In this document: positions 1-8,383 of the stretch, piece after piece | Layout: each line of letters starts with the position of its first letter | How positions within the stretch are numbered: the stretch's first letter is position 1 | Source of the DNA: Bacillota bacterium | Lineage (GTDB): Bacteria > Bacillota > Sulfobacillia > Sulfobacillales > Sulfobacillaceae | Length of the DNA: 64,000 bases | Direction of reading: 5' to 3' | NCBI GenBank assembly: GCA_026627065.1 | Contig: JAPNUO010000001.1 | Coordinates: 700,749 to 764,748, forward strand | Position numbers and translations under genes: made by a program | The notes under the pieces: generated by a model | Told to the model about the DNA's origin: nothing | Database searches by the model: none | What the model saw: only the letters and a program-made list of their open reading frames with translations

Positions 1-490
1 CCAGAACCACCCAACGCGGCCCCAAGTGCCGCAATACTTCGGCCGTCGCCCAGATTTCCTCCCCCGCTTTCACCGGCTGCTTATATTTGGCATTCACCAA
101 GCCAGTCAAGACGACGTCGCCATCTACCACCGCCAACGCTAAGGAATCCGCTTGCCCAAAAATGTAATGGCCGCGCACCACGCCGGTTCGCTCAAATGCC
201 ATGGCGTCCGTCGTCTGCATCACTGAACGGCCTGAGCGCCCGAGCTCAAGATCGACCAACTGCCCCACTATTTCTCCCCGGCCCATGGCCCGCAAGGCGG
301 TCACTGCCTGACGGGCAAGGCCTTCTGAGCGCAACCTCAATTCCGGGATGCCGAGATAAAAGCGGTCCAGGCGAATAGTTGGCACGCTGACCCCAAAGTA
401 TTGGGCCAGTTCTTCATCGGTTTGCAGTGGATTTTCTTTTAACCGTTCGATCAACAAACGTTGACGTTCAGCACGTCCCAGTCTTTTCAT
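1..490 (-). CDS. fapR: Fatty-acid biosynthesis repressor FapR (3' end cut by window edge)
   Basis: FapR represses fatty-acid and phospholipid genes and is released from DNA by malonyl-CoA. The visible 163 codons start at ATG 490. They show an N-terminal helix-turn-helix (residues about 10-50, with DEELAQYFGVSVPTIRLDR) and, after a linker, the start of the hot-dog ligand-binding fold (GEIVGQLVDLELGRS; later VDGDVVLTGLVNAKYKQPV). FapR is normally about 190 aa, so only the C-terminal end is missing. It lies downstream of rpmF on the same strand, as in Bacillus ylb-type synteny, where plsX and the fab genes usually follow; those would lie beyond base 1. An inverted repeat in its upstream gap could be its own operator. 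Confidence 0.9.
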   Translation of the reverse strand, partial: MKRLGRAERQRLLIERLKENPLQTDEELAQYFGVSVPTIRLDRFYLGIPELRLRSEGLARQAVTALRAMGRGEIVGQLVDLELGRSGRSVMQTTDAMAFERTGVVRGHYIFGQADSLALAVVDGDVVLTGLVNAKYKQPVKAGEEIWATAEVLRHLGPRWVVL

Positions 491-535
491 AGGTTGAACC
501 GCCTTCGGTCGGTGCGCACCAGGCACCCCACCGGA

Positions 536-563
536 TATGAGTCGATAATATCACCAACTCATA
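536..563. promoter_or_regulatory. Inverted repeat ahead of fapR, possible operator
   Basis: Two 7-base arms, TATGAGT and ACTCATA, face each other across a 14-base AT-rich centre, about 46-73 bases upstream of the fapR start and beyond the rpmF terminator. FapR is autoregulated in Bacillus and binds an inverted repeat, so this is a plausible operator. The arms do not match the Bacillus FapR consensus, and the assignment rests on position and symmetry. Confidence 0.3.
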
Positions 564-585
564 ATCAAGGCAAAGCCGACGAGAC

Positions 586-619
586 AAAAACGCTCCGCCT
601 CGTGTGACCGAGCCGGAGC
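586..619 (-). terminator. Rho-independent terminator after rpmF
   Basis: Read on the minus strand, a GC-rich stem (GCTCCGGCTCG pairing with CGAGGCGGAGC) closes a 6-base loop and is followed by GTTTTT. It lies 10 bases past the rpmF stop and separates ylbN-rpmF from fapR, so fapR probably has its own promoter. Confidence 0.85.
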
Positions 620-628
620 AAAATGGAT

Positions 629-808
629 TTACCGGTCGTGCTGAACCACAATGCGTCCCCCATAAAAACCACAGTGCGGACACACGTGATGCGGCAACCG
701 ATCCCCGTGACAACGGGGACATTCGACCCAGTGAGGGGGCTTTAATTTCCATTGGGAACGGCGCTTGCGCGTCCGCGATCGCGACAATTTGTGCTTGGGT
801 ACTGCCAT
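629..808 (-). CDS. rpmF: 50S ribosomal protein L32
   Basis: L32 is a small zinc-binding protein of the large ribosomal subunit. The 59-aa product begins MAVPKHKLSRSRTRKRRSQW, the invariant L32 N-terminus. It carries the zinc ribbon as two Cys pairs, CPRC (residues about 30-33) and CPHC (about 44-47). Length is typical. It lies 12 bases downstream of ylbN on the same strand, the common ylbN-rpmF arrangement, and ends at a strong terminator. This is a zinc-type (four-Cys) L32; no zinc-independent paralogue is visible here. Confidence 0.97.
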   Translation of the reverse strand: MAVPKHKLSRSRTRKRRSQWKLKPPHWVECPRCHGDRLPHHVCPHCGFYGGRIVVQHDR

Positions 809-820
809 GCTTCTCTCTCC

Positions 821-1348
821 CTAATGATCGGTGCGACGAGTGTCGTCAGACAACGTCAGGCTGTTAAGCGGAGTCCACCGCTCATCTATCGCGCTACGAC
901 ATGCGCAGGTCGCCACATTGCGATTCGTCCCGCAGATAGGACACAAGCCTTGGCAATCTGGTCGACACAGCACGGCAATGGGCACACTGGCCCCTGCAGC
1001 GTCCGACACCATCACATCCAAATTAATTTTGTCGCCGGTGTACCGACCGTAATCGAGATTTTCGTCGTACGGTCCGGGCTCCTCTCGAAATTCCTCGGTG
1101 GCCTCAAACGGCAATGACAAATGGAACGGTTCCGCACACCGAGTGCAGACGGCCTCCGCCTCCAAAGTGCCGTGAATTTCCACCACTAATCGCCCGCCGC
1201 CCGTATTGCGCACCAATACGCGAATAACCGCCGGGTCTGTCAAGGGATACCCCACGCGCGAAGACGCCACTTCGGGCCATGCCTCCCGAATTTCCGTAGT
1301 TTCTTCGCGACCTGCCCACTTTTTCACGTCGGATACCCGTACTTCCAT
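821..1348 (-). CDS. ylbN: YceD/YlbN family protein (DUF177)
   Basis: The protein of 175 aa belongs to the DUF177 family, whose gene almost always precedes rpmF; bacterial members are linked to 23S rRNA or ribosome maturation. Two Cys clusters are visible, VCTRC (residues about 77-81) and a C-terminal set LCRPDCQGLCPICG, which probably binds zinc. ATG 1348 is chosen because GAGGTG lies 7 bases upstream; an in-frame start 18 bases earlier lacks a ribosome site. Just upstream an ISL3-type element has inserted at about 64 bases from the start codon, so the native promoter may have been disturbed. Confidence 0.88.
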   Translation of the reverse strand: MEVRVSDVKKWAGREETTEIREAWPEVASSRVGYPLTDPAVIRVLVRNTGGGRLVVEIHGTLEAEAVCTRCAEPFHLSLPFEATEEFREEPGPYDENLDYGRYTGDKINLDVMVSDAAGASVPIAVLCRPDCQGLCPICGTNRNVATCACRSAIDERWTPLNSLTLSDDTRRTDH

Positions 1349-1411
1349 TGCTGCACCTCGCGACACTCGTTTAAGTATACCGACAGCCGAAATGCCCTGT
1401 CAACGCATAGA

Positions 1412-2804
1412 GGCTCTACGTCAATCATTGTGGGATCGCCGTCAGTGGCAGGAAGCCCAAAAACCTCTGGCGCCGATAGCGGTCCCGATTACGGAACCCG
1501 TAGCTGAGCCGTTTGCGTGGCTTGATTTTGGTGTGATAGCCTTCAATGAGGCCGTGGGTCGAGCGCTAGGCTTGCGTCCCATGGCCCAAGATTTCGTGAC
1601 GCCACCGCCGGATCGTGCGGGCCCAGACGGCGCCTTCGGCGTGGTCGCACGCCTCGGCATTGAGGATCCCGCGTTCCCAGGCCTGCCGGGCCTCGGCGGG
1701 CGTCTGGGCGCGGAACAACGCCCGTCAGTCTTCTTTGAGGTGAGACCGCTGGCCCAAGGCCGGCCAGCGACGCTGAATCTCGGCGAGCTGCGCCTGTTGG
1801 GAGGACGTCAGATGCTCGTATCCCTTCACCAGCGGCCAGCGCGGAATGGTCGTCCGGGCTTCCGCCTGCTCGAGGCGCCGGATGTCGTCGAGGCGGCGAT
1901 GGGCGTCCTGAATGAGGTGAAACGGGTCCGCCAGCACCTGGCCATGGGGGCACCAGCGGCGCACGACGCGGGCGTAAGCGCGTTTGAGGTCGACGGTCAC
2001 GGCGCGAATCCGCGTGCGCACGGCCTCGGGCAGGGCCGCCAACCACGCCTCCAAGGAGGCCAGGCGATCATCGGGGAGAATCGCGAGCAACCGGCGGTCC
2101 GGCGCGTGCAGGGCCACCGTGATGAGCAAGTCCTGCCCGCGAAAGCTGTGCTCGTCGAGGCTGAGCACGAGGTCGCCGGGGTGATCCCACCACGTGGAGT
2201 CGGCCGTCGGGACCACCCGATCCCCGAGGCGCCGCAAGCGGCTGTCGGTGACGCCTAAACGCCGCGCCACGCTGCGAAAGCTCGCTGCGCGCAGCAAGAT
2301 CAAGGCGGCCTCCTGGGCGGCCGGAGTCCAGCGTTGCCACGGCCGTAGTCCCGCGGGCTGGGGGCAGACCGTCTGCCGGCACGCCGCACAACGCCAGCGG
2401 CGCGGGACCCAGGTGAGCATCAGCGGGTGTACCCCAATCCAGAGATGCGGCACGGCGCGGGCGGGCAGCGTCCCATGGCGGTGCAGCCGGATCGCCCCGC
2501 AGCGCGGACACCGCGCCGGACGCGGCGCGTCCACGGTGACCGCCCAGCCTCGCGCAGTCTCTTCCACGCCGATCACCTGCCAGCCCTCCAACGTCAACAG
2601 GGTGGTGATACCCTGATCCATCGGAAGCACTCCCTGAAGTTTTGGTCGTCACGTCACTTCATTGGCGGTGCTTCCTGCCTTTTCCTCCGGTCGGTGCCCA
2701 TTGTTCTGCGGGGCGCCCCTCGCTTCTCCGTGATGCGCCCCGCGTCACCCGGGTCTTCCGTCAGCTCTCGTGTCCTGCGATCCCACAGGTTTTATCATAG
2801 AGCC
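1412..2804 (-). mobile_element. ISL3-family insertion sequence, decayed
   Basis: The element is bounded by imperfect terminal inverted repeats of about 30 bases. The left end begins GGCTCTACG and the right end, read inward on the other strand, begins GGCTCTATG; both carry TGTGGGATCGC at the same offset. The 1393-base length, the GGCTCT ends and a single transposase fit ISL3. No direct repeat is recognisable at the junctions (8 bp expected for the family), so either the flanks have diverged or the ends recombined. It separates ylbN from the upstream ylb genes. Confidence 0.85.
1425..2630 (-). pseudogene. ISL3-family transposase with two in-frame stops
   Basis: The frame spans 401 codons from ATG 2630 to TGA 1425-1427. 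It has an N-terminal zinc ribbon (CPRCG near residue 41 and a CAAC pair near 81), a helix-turn-helix region, and the DDE core beginning LVLSLDEHSFRGQ. It continues after a TGA at 1725-1727 and a TAG at 1566-1568. The C-terminal part still reads GLIEGYHTKIKPRKRLSYGF, matching the conserved catalytic-Glu segment of ISL3 enzymes. The first stop is a one-base change from a Trp codon. The reading frame is otherwise intact, so loss of activity looks recent. Confidence 0.88.
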
Positions 2805-2864
2805 TGCGGTCCCGTGACAGCGGGCGGGAATTTTGCAACAATGAAATCAGGAGGTGAAGTCGGC

Positions 2865-3119
2865 ATGGAGCGGGAGCAATCGTGGACGCTGACCTTGCCG
2901 GCGGAGGTAGTTGAGGCCATACAGCGGGTGGCCGGGGATCGACCGGAGGCGTTTGTGCTGGAAGCCATTCAGCGCGAACTCCGACGGCGGGATCAAATGA
3001 CAGCCATACGAATCGCAGCTGGAGCGTGGCAGAATCACGCTGAGATTCCCGACACGGTAGAAGGCTTAATTGCATGGATGCGGCAACAGCGTGCGCAAGA
3101 AGAGCGGGCTTCCGAATGA
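2865..3119 (+). CDS. VapB-type antitoxin
   Basis: This 84-aa protein lies directly before a PIN-domain toxin and overlaps it by 4 bases (ATGA), the usual VapBC layout. The N-terminal segment SWTLTLPAEVVEAIQRVAG fits a ribbon-helix-helix DNA-binding domain, and the charged C-terminus (IAWMRQQRAQEERASE) would wrap the toxin. ATG 2865 has AGGAGGT 8 bases upstream. The gene starts 60 bases outside the right end of the ISL3 element and appears intact. It would neutralise VapC and repress the operon; here its toxin is frameshifted. Confidence 0.72.
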   Translation: MEREQSWTLTLPAEVVEAIQRVAGDRPEAFVLEAIQRELRRRDQMTAIRIAAGAWQNHAEIPDTVEGLIAWMRQQRAQEERASE

Positions 3120-3492
3120 CGCGTTATTTGGTCGACACCGATGTTTTGATCTGGGTACTACGTGGAAAACCGGAAGCCATCGCCTGGGTGGAAGCGGCCG
3201 CGATGAGCGGGGAGCTTTGGTGTTCGGCATTGACCGTGTCGGAGATCTTGCGGATGGTACGCGAGGATGAATTACCCAAGACGGAGGCGTTGTTGGACAG
3301 TTTGCAGATTGCGCCTGGGACAGCGGAGGACGCACGACATGCCGCCCATTTATTGCGCCATCGGGGGCCGGGCTTTGTGGACTGTCATATTGCGGCAACC
3401 GCCTTACGCCTTCATGGGCAATTCTGACGTATAACCAGCGAGATTTTGTGCGAACCGGTGCCATGTTGATCCCACCACCTACAAGCCAATAA
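3116..3492 (+). pseudogene. VapC-type PIN-domain toxin, frameshifted near its C-terminus
   Basis: VapC toxins are Mg-dependent ribonucleases. The start at ATG 3116 gives MTRYLVDTDVLIWVLRGKP with the first PIN acidic residue, then SALTVSEIL with the conserved Glu, then FVDCHIAATAL with the third Asp. The frame ends early at TGA 3425-3427 (103 aa). In the +1 frame the expected PIN ending continues as ILTYNQRDFVRTGAML to a stop at 3490-3492. One missing base around 3413-3424 explains this. The last acidic segment (NQRDF) is therefore lost, and the toxin is probably inactive unless a slip restores it. Confidence 0.8.
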
Positions 3493-3989
3493 CCCCCCAA
3501 CAAAGTACCCCATTCGAGGTGAATTGCGGTTCTACAGCAGAGGATTTGCTCGACTCGTCTCGCGAACTTACACAACGCCGGAGGAGTTGAAGCAAGCTGA
3601 AGAACGCGCGAAACACCAAGTCAACCAAAACCGCAATAGATGGAAGTGGGGGAAGGATGACCACCGAGCCGATACCGAGCGAGTCCCTCTATTACACATC
3701 ACGGCCTGTCTTCCGGCCAGGTCACGCCCTTCCCCCCCTTCCTGCGCCCCGCCTCAGGAGCCAAGGTGTCCAAGGGCACTTCTAACGCCACCGCCAAGGC
3801 CCATAATCGCCAGAATTTCACCGTGGTTAAGGCACTGGCCGCCCGTTCTTCCATCGCGGCAATCCAGCCGGCGGTGACCCGCTCCTCCGGATGCCCCCAC
3901 GTTTTCAAGGCTGGACTTATGTCAATAAATTCGACGATGAAAATTCGGGGATCCTCCTCCTAAGACCAACATGCCATCATCGAGGTGTT
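3493..3989. other. Relic DNA between vapC and the IS nest
   Basis: This stretch of about 500 bases holds no convincing intact gene. The only family resemblance is a short minus-strand piece at 3699-3908, listed separately. Plus-strand frames are broken and show no conserved motif. The base composition is less GC-rich than the surrounding core genes, as expected for eroded transferred DNA. Confidence 0.5.
3699..3908 (-). pseudogene. Possible XRE-type regulator remnant
   Basis: The 69-codon frame reads GWIAAMEERAASALTTVKFW and then LWALAVALEVPLDTLAPEA. This resembles the second half of a Cro/C1 helix-turn-helix domain (the helix giving sequence contacts, then the LAxALxVPLDxL helix). No recognition helix or full N-terminus is found upstream in any frame, so it is read as a fragment. 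It might once have belonged to a toxin-antitoxin or phage module next to vapBC. Family assignment is tentative. Confidence 0.3.
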
Positions 3990-4013
3990 GACGTTCTCCC
4001 CGGCCCTAAAGGG
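3990..4013. repeat. Left half of a split IS200/IS605-type end hairpin
   Basis: TTGACGTTCTCCCCGG followed by CCCTAAAGGG abuts the left end of the IS4-type element. The matching half (GACTAAAGTCCGGGG) lies at the other end of the element, at 7283-7297. Joined, the two halves form a palindromic stem CCCCGGAC-TAAA-GTCCGGGG preceded by TTGACGTTCT, the form of hairpin common at the 3' end of IS200/IS605 elements. The CTAAAG core occurs in both halves at the same distance from the element, consistent with a degraded target duplication of about 10 bases. Confidence 0.6.
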
Positions 4014-4485
4014 CTATGCATTACCCATAACTCCCCGGGACGTTTAGCCTGCCCTGAAAAATTTTTCCGAGCTGCGAGGACCTCCTCAAAGGAACTGATC
4101 TGGTTCCTGTCGAAACTCCTAGCTATCGCACAGGCCTCCGCCACCATCCCCACGCGGTGGGGGCATCGCACTCGCGCAAACCCTCCCAGACGGGTTCGCC
4201 GAACAGGGGAGGAGTCGGGAGCAGGCCATGACACGTTCCGTCACGGAAGTGGGGGGCACCGACTTCGGCGATGCTCCCTTGGCCCAGCGCTTGGTCCACC
4301 TCGTCGATTGCCTGAGTGAACACCCCGTCGCCTCGATTCCCCAGGCTGGTGGGACCTGGGTCCAAACCCAGGCCGCGTACCGATTCTTCGATAATCCCCG
4401 CGTGACCCCGGCCGCGATCCTGGCTCCCCATCGCGCCGAGACGGTGCAGCGGGCGGCGAAGTATCCCGTCATTCTGGCGGTTCAG

Positions 4486-6306
4486 CACGCTTTTCGCACC
4501 CACATCCTGGTATCGCCAGAATTTTTTTGGAAAAAATTACGGCGGCCCCGCACGGCTCGGCGGCTCGGTGAAGACGGTGGCCGACATCCGGAGCGCCTCG
4601 AGAATGGCCTGGAGCGTCGGATGATAAATAGCCGGCAAGGCGATGACCCGGGCCCCCGTGGTGACATCGCGGGCGATGTGCACGCCCTGCAAATGGCGAA
4701 TGAGTTCGTGGCCCGTGGGTCGGGTGAGCACCCGGCGCGACGGCGACGGAATGGGAATTCCCGACCGCCGCAGACGGCGCTCCGCGAGGCGGGATCAGAG
4801 GCACGCCCCGAGCAACACATAGCCCAGCGCTTCGAGGCGTTCCGGCTTTTTCACGACGAGCGCGTCGACAAAGAGCGGATCCTTCAAGAAGTGACAAGGG
4901 CGCTCCACATGGACTTGGCCCTTGGTCCTCCGCCAAGAGGGCCGCGGCCGACAGCCGGTCGGCGGGGACCGTCGTGATGAGCACAAAGGCGCTCCGTTGC
5001 GCGATCGCCTGCGCGCGCCGCGTCTCGTCCACGGCGTCGACGGTGGGCACGACGTGCCACGTGGTGACGGTGTCGGCGGCCGCTGCCGTCTTCCGCGGCC
5101 GCGCCGCGTCTGATGCGCGCGGCTCACCCCCGTGCCCGACACGCGATGCCACCCGGTGGCCGCCGTGGCGGAACCGCGGTCGCAGGCAGTCTGGGCACCG
5201 GCGGCACACGCCAACGTCTCGGCGGCTCACGGGCGCGCAGTCCGGTCTAAGGTGTCGCGCTCCGCCGCGATGGATGGCGCGGTCGACCGCCCGCTGGGGG
5301 CGGGGATCGTGGGCGCTGGAGCGATAGACGAGGAGGCGATAGGACCGCCCGTCGATCACCCCGGATTGCTCGGACGCCCAGGACGTGGCCCCGTCCGCGC
5401 GGACGGCGAGGCGGCCCACCGGAATCCCGGCGTCCGCCGCCCACGCCGCCGCTTTTGCGGCCGCGACCGCCGCAAACGTCTCGGGACAGCGGGAGACAAA
5501 CTGGATCCCGGCACGCTCAAGCCGGGCCAAATTGGGGCTCGTGACCAACGCGGAGTCGGCCACGTAGATGAGACCCTGCAACTCGGCGGGGCTCAACGCC
5601 TCGACGAGGCGGTCGATCCTCGCCGTATTGAGTGTTTTGTCCGACCGGTGGCCCGACTCCACCGTCCCAAAGAGCGGCACCCCTTCGTGATTGACAAAGA
5701 GCGTCATCAAGCGTGGTTTGAGGTCGGGGCGGCGGTCCTTCGAGTCCCCAGAGGCCGGATGCACGAGGGCCGCGTCGGCGTCGGCAAACGCGCCGGTGAC
5801 CGACCGGGAAGTGGTATCAAAATGCCCCGTCGTGAGGGCCATCCCTTCCTGGGCAGACGCGGCAAGCGCCCAGGCGCTGAAGATATTGGCGGGCCCGGCC
5901 CGGGCGAGTTTATCGAGCGCTCGTCCGAGGCTGTCGTCCGTGAAGTCGTCCGGACGGCGACCCTGCCCGATCACCAGTTCCACATCGGTCAGGGTCAACC
6001 GCTCCGCGAGGCGATACAGCAGGGTTTTCCCCGTCAAGATGTCCAACATCAGGAGCAAGATCCGCTCCCCCGGGGACACCCGGCACTGGCGGGGATCCCA
6101 CGTCACCAGGGGGTTGACGATGGACACCACGCCGATCTCCTCGGCGAGCTGGCGAAACAGCGGCGCCGCGCCCACGGGACGGCTGGTCGGTTCAATCATC
6201 GGGATCTTCATAAGCAGACCATTCGCCGTCCAGGCGCCCTTTTCCTTTGCGAAATATTCTTTCTAGAATTAATATAATTGGCAATATTTAGGTGCGGAAT
6301 ACGTGG
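4486..6306 (-). mobile_element. IS1634-family insertion sequence nested in the IS4 element
   Basis: The element is flanked by a perfect 6-base direct repeat GTTCAG (4480-4485 and 6307-6312), the size expected for this family. The left end begins CACGCTTTTCGCACC and the right end, read inward, begins CACGTATTCCGCACC, 12 of 15 identical. The single transposase gene runs leftward. Since the duplication lies in the IS4 transposase codons for Val-Gln, precise removal restores that frame. This is therefore a later insertion than the IS4 element. Confidence 0.92.
4537..6211 (-). pseudogene. IS1634-family transposase with several frameshifts
   Basis: From ATG 6211 the frame has the DUF4277 N-terminal domain (AAPLFRQLAEEIGVVSIVN, LLLMLDILTGKTLLYRL). 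It continues into the DDE core with TTGHFDTTSRSVTGAFA and ADSALVTSPNLARLERAGI, which carry the two catalytic Asp regions. After about residue 295 the sequence jumps frame more than once. The later hallmark HVERPCHFLKDPLFVDALVV lies in a second frame, and the C-terminus (RPTGHELIRHLQGVHI, stop at 4537) in a third. At least three frameshifts make it non-functional. Confidence 0.88.
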
Positions 6307-7282
6307 TTCAGGATACGACGGTCTTCAATTTTACGCGGCATCACCACACGCCAGGGGTGGGCTCGATTGGTTAATCGTGGCTGTCGGGCTTTTTCCTCCC
6401 CGCGTGGCTGGCGGTCAGCCCCGCGGGGGATCCCCTTGGGCCTCTTGGGAGGCACCACGTGGGTGCGTCCCCCCGAATCGAAAGACAGCTACCGCCCCCA
6501 TAAACAGCGTCCCCTCGCAGACAAGGAGAGCCGCCGAGGGGCGGACGGGATGGAGGCGGCGGCCGCGGACATCCCTCCCACGACGCAAGTCATCATGGTC
6601 GCTGACCGGGAAGGCGACGTGTTCGATGTCCTGGGTCACGTGGAAACTGGGCGCGAAGTCCTGGCCCGCGCCGCCTAGGACCGCCCGTGGGTCGAGCGCT
6701 CTCATGATGTCCTCAAGAGTGGGTGTCACCTCGAAGACCTCCAGCTCGACACGTTCGACCGCTTAGACCGCGCATTGGCGGTGTACCGCCTCGTCGCCTG
6801 GCGCCTCCTATGGCTGCCCTCCTTGGCCCGCGAACAGCCGGACCAACCCTGCACGGCGGTCTTGCGACCCGCCGAGTGGGCTGCGCTTTATGCCGCCCAC
6901 ACCCGCCGCCGGCCACCGTCGATCTGCGCACTGCCTTCCGCTGGATCGCCCAATTGGGGGGCTTTCTTGGCCGGCGGAGCGACGGCGAACCCGGGGTCAA
7001 AACGCTCCGGCGGGGCTATCGGCGGCGGGAAGATCTCACGGCCCTGTGGGAGATTTTACACCCGCCCGGATAACCCACTGGCGGGCCCCGCCTTCCGCAG
7101 CCTCTGGTCGCTCCGCTTCTGAGAGCGCGGCGGGGCCTCTCGCTGTCCCTTCCATCAGACCACTCCCCAGCACGCTCCGCGGCGCTGCCCCCTGCCTGCC
7201 TCCCCGCCGTTGGATGCTGCCGCCCGACGTCACCGTCCGCGCCCAGTTTTTCCTCAGAGACCCAGTTAGGGGTAATGCATAG

Positions 7283-7321
7283 GACTAAAGTCCGGGGCTT
7301 GCGCCGCCGGGTTTTTGGTCA
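7283..7321. repeat. Right half of the split hairpin plus a 23-base repeat
   Basis: GACTAAAGTCCGGGG completes the stem begun at 3990-4013. It is followed by a 23-base block (7299-7321) containing TTGCGCCGCCGGGTTTTTGG, of which 22 bases recur at 44030-44052. On the minus strand the block could encode TKNPAAQA, a common last-residue motif of TnpB proteins, which is why an IS200/IS605 origin is inferred. Its final three bases are the stop codon of the lipoprotein gene. Confidence 0.55.
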
Positions 7322-8383
7322 AGAGGCCGTACACCACAACTGCGTCAATGTAGCCACACATCCGCGCCGGACGTTCATCGGGGCCATAATCACTGTCTCT
7401 TGCGCCAAAGTCTTCCGAGGTCCAAAGGTGGCTGCCGTCCATTGCCTTCCTCCATTGGTCGTCGTAACGACCTCGGTCGCTTGATCCTGTGTCAACGCCG
7501 CCCATCCCTGGGTCGGCGAGGTAAACGCAAGCCCTGCCGGGGTGCCCTCCAATCTCTGCACAGGCAACCGGATGCGGTGCCAGGTTCGATGCGAGAGGGA
7601 GAGCGTCATGAGTTCAAGAATAGGCCAGTTCTTATGACGACGCTCCGTCCAGTAGCCGTTGGCCACCATCACTATCCGGGGCGAAAGCCAGGCCGCTTGA
7701 GTCACCGTCAAGGAAGCGCCGAGATTCTGGGGCTCAGCGGTCAAAGCAGGAAGCCCCAACCAACGCTTTCCGCTGTCCTGCGTGAACATTCCCACTTCGG
7801 TCACCCCACCGCCCGGACCACCCACCAGCACGCCCTGCGCTGGGGAGACAAAAGCCATCGAGGACGGGCCAGCCAGCAGCCATAAAGGTTTTGTGGCAAT
7901 CCGCCAGGTTTTACCGCCATCGTCGGTCGTCAAGAGGCGGCTTTGGCTATATCCCAACGTCACCCCAAGTCCCTCCACCGCCCACCCTATTCGAGGAGTC
8001 ACGAAATCCAAAGACACATTGGGAGGCAGGACGTTTTGCGCCACCAAGCGCCAAGGGCCTGGGAAACGGCGCGCATGATAAAGCCAGGTATGATAAAGGA
8101 AGGTCCCGTTTTTCCCCGGACGTTGTTTGTCTAGAAGAAGCCAACCCCCTTGCTGACGCCCCCAATCCAGTGACGCAATATCCGCATGACGAATGGGCAG
8201 GGCCATCCGATGGAAGACCAGCCCCGCTGCGGCCACATGCGCCCCGCCCTCTCCGGCCCCACAGGCGGACACGACGAGCCCCGTCAACAGAACAACAATC
8301 CCCGTGACGCATTGCGAAAGGCGCCGGCCGCGAGTTCCACGCCCTGGAGCGCGCAACGTCAGAAAAGCCGATGACCCCATCAA
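7319..8383 (-). CDS. Lipoprotein with BNR/Ycf48-like repeats
   Basis: This 354-aa protein is probably exported and lipid-anchored. It has an arginine-rich N-terminus, a hydrophobic stretch and a lipobox LVVSAC with the Cys at residue 41. The body has repeats of the BNR / photosystem-assembly Ycf48 kind: LLTTDDGGKTWRIA, MFTQDSGKRWLGL and VVTTTNGGRQWTAATF. These form beta-propellers and bind partners or glycans; the specific role is unknown. The start is TTG 8383 (8 bases after GGAGG) or ATG 8380. Its stop codon is supplied by the 23-base repeat, so the native C-terminus may have been replaced. It has a GC-rich non-coding region upstream. Confidence 0.7.
   Translation of the reverse strand: MMGSSAFLTLRAPGRGTRGRRLSQCVTGIVVLLTGLVVSACGAGEGGAHVAAAGLVFHRMALPIRHADIASLDWGRQQGGWLLLDKQRPGKNGTFLYHTWLYHARRFPGPWRLVAQNVLPPNVSLDFVTPRIGWAVEGLGVTLGYSQSRLLTTDDGGKTWRIATKPLWLLAGPSSMAFVSPAQGVLVGGPGGGVTEVGMFTQDSGKRWLGLPALTAEPQNLGASLTVTQAAWLSPRIVMVANGYWTERRHKNWPILELMTLSLSHRTWHRIRLPVQRLEGTPAGLAFTSPTQGWAALTQDQATEVVTTTNGGRQWTAATFGPRKTLAQETVIMAPMNVRRGCVATLTQLWCTAS

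Larger units (their letters stand above)
4228..7073 (+). pseudogene. IS4-family (Tn5-like) transposase, split and frameshifted
   Basis: The N-terminal part (4228-4485) carries the Tn5-like DNA-binding domain: FGDAPLAQRLVHLVDCL, then QAAYRFFDNPRVTPAAIL. It runs to VILAVQ, where the IS1634-type element is inserted in frame. Coding resumes at 6313 with DTTVFNFTRHHHTPGVG, the first catalytic-Asp segment, then after a frame change reaches PLADKESRRGADG and VMVADREGDVFDVL, which has the second catalytic Asp. After another frame change it ends with WIAQLGGFLGRRSDGEPG and a stop at 7071-7073. It thus carries one insertion plus at least two frameshifts. Confidence 0.85.
4014..7282 (+). mobile_element. 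IS4-family insertion sequence interrupted by another element
   Basis: Terminal inverted repeats of 19 bases with one mismatch define the ends: CTATGCATTACCCATAACT at the left and, on the opposite strand at the right, CTATGCATTACCCCTAACT. The transposase lies between them on the plus strand. Removing the nested 1821-base element and one copy of its 6-base duplication leaves about 1.44 kb, a normal IS4-family size. Flanks share CTAAAG at equal offset, a possible 10-base target duplication that has drifted. Confidence 0.85.

Noticed and set aside
1206..2258. 350-codon plus-strand frame across ylbN and the ISL3 element
   Set aside because: It is the antisense shadow of two recognised minus-strand genes and has no domain of its own.
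5132..6277. 381-codon plus-strand frame inside the IS1634 element
   Set aside because: Antisense to the transposase; Arg/Pro/Gly-rich without motifs.
7266..7505. 79-codon frame ending in TKNPAAQAPDFSP as a tnpB gene
   Set aside because: Only the last few codons resemble TnpB; upstream the frame is a shadow of the lipoprotein gene.
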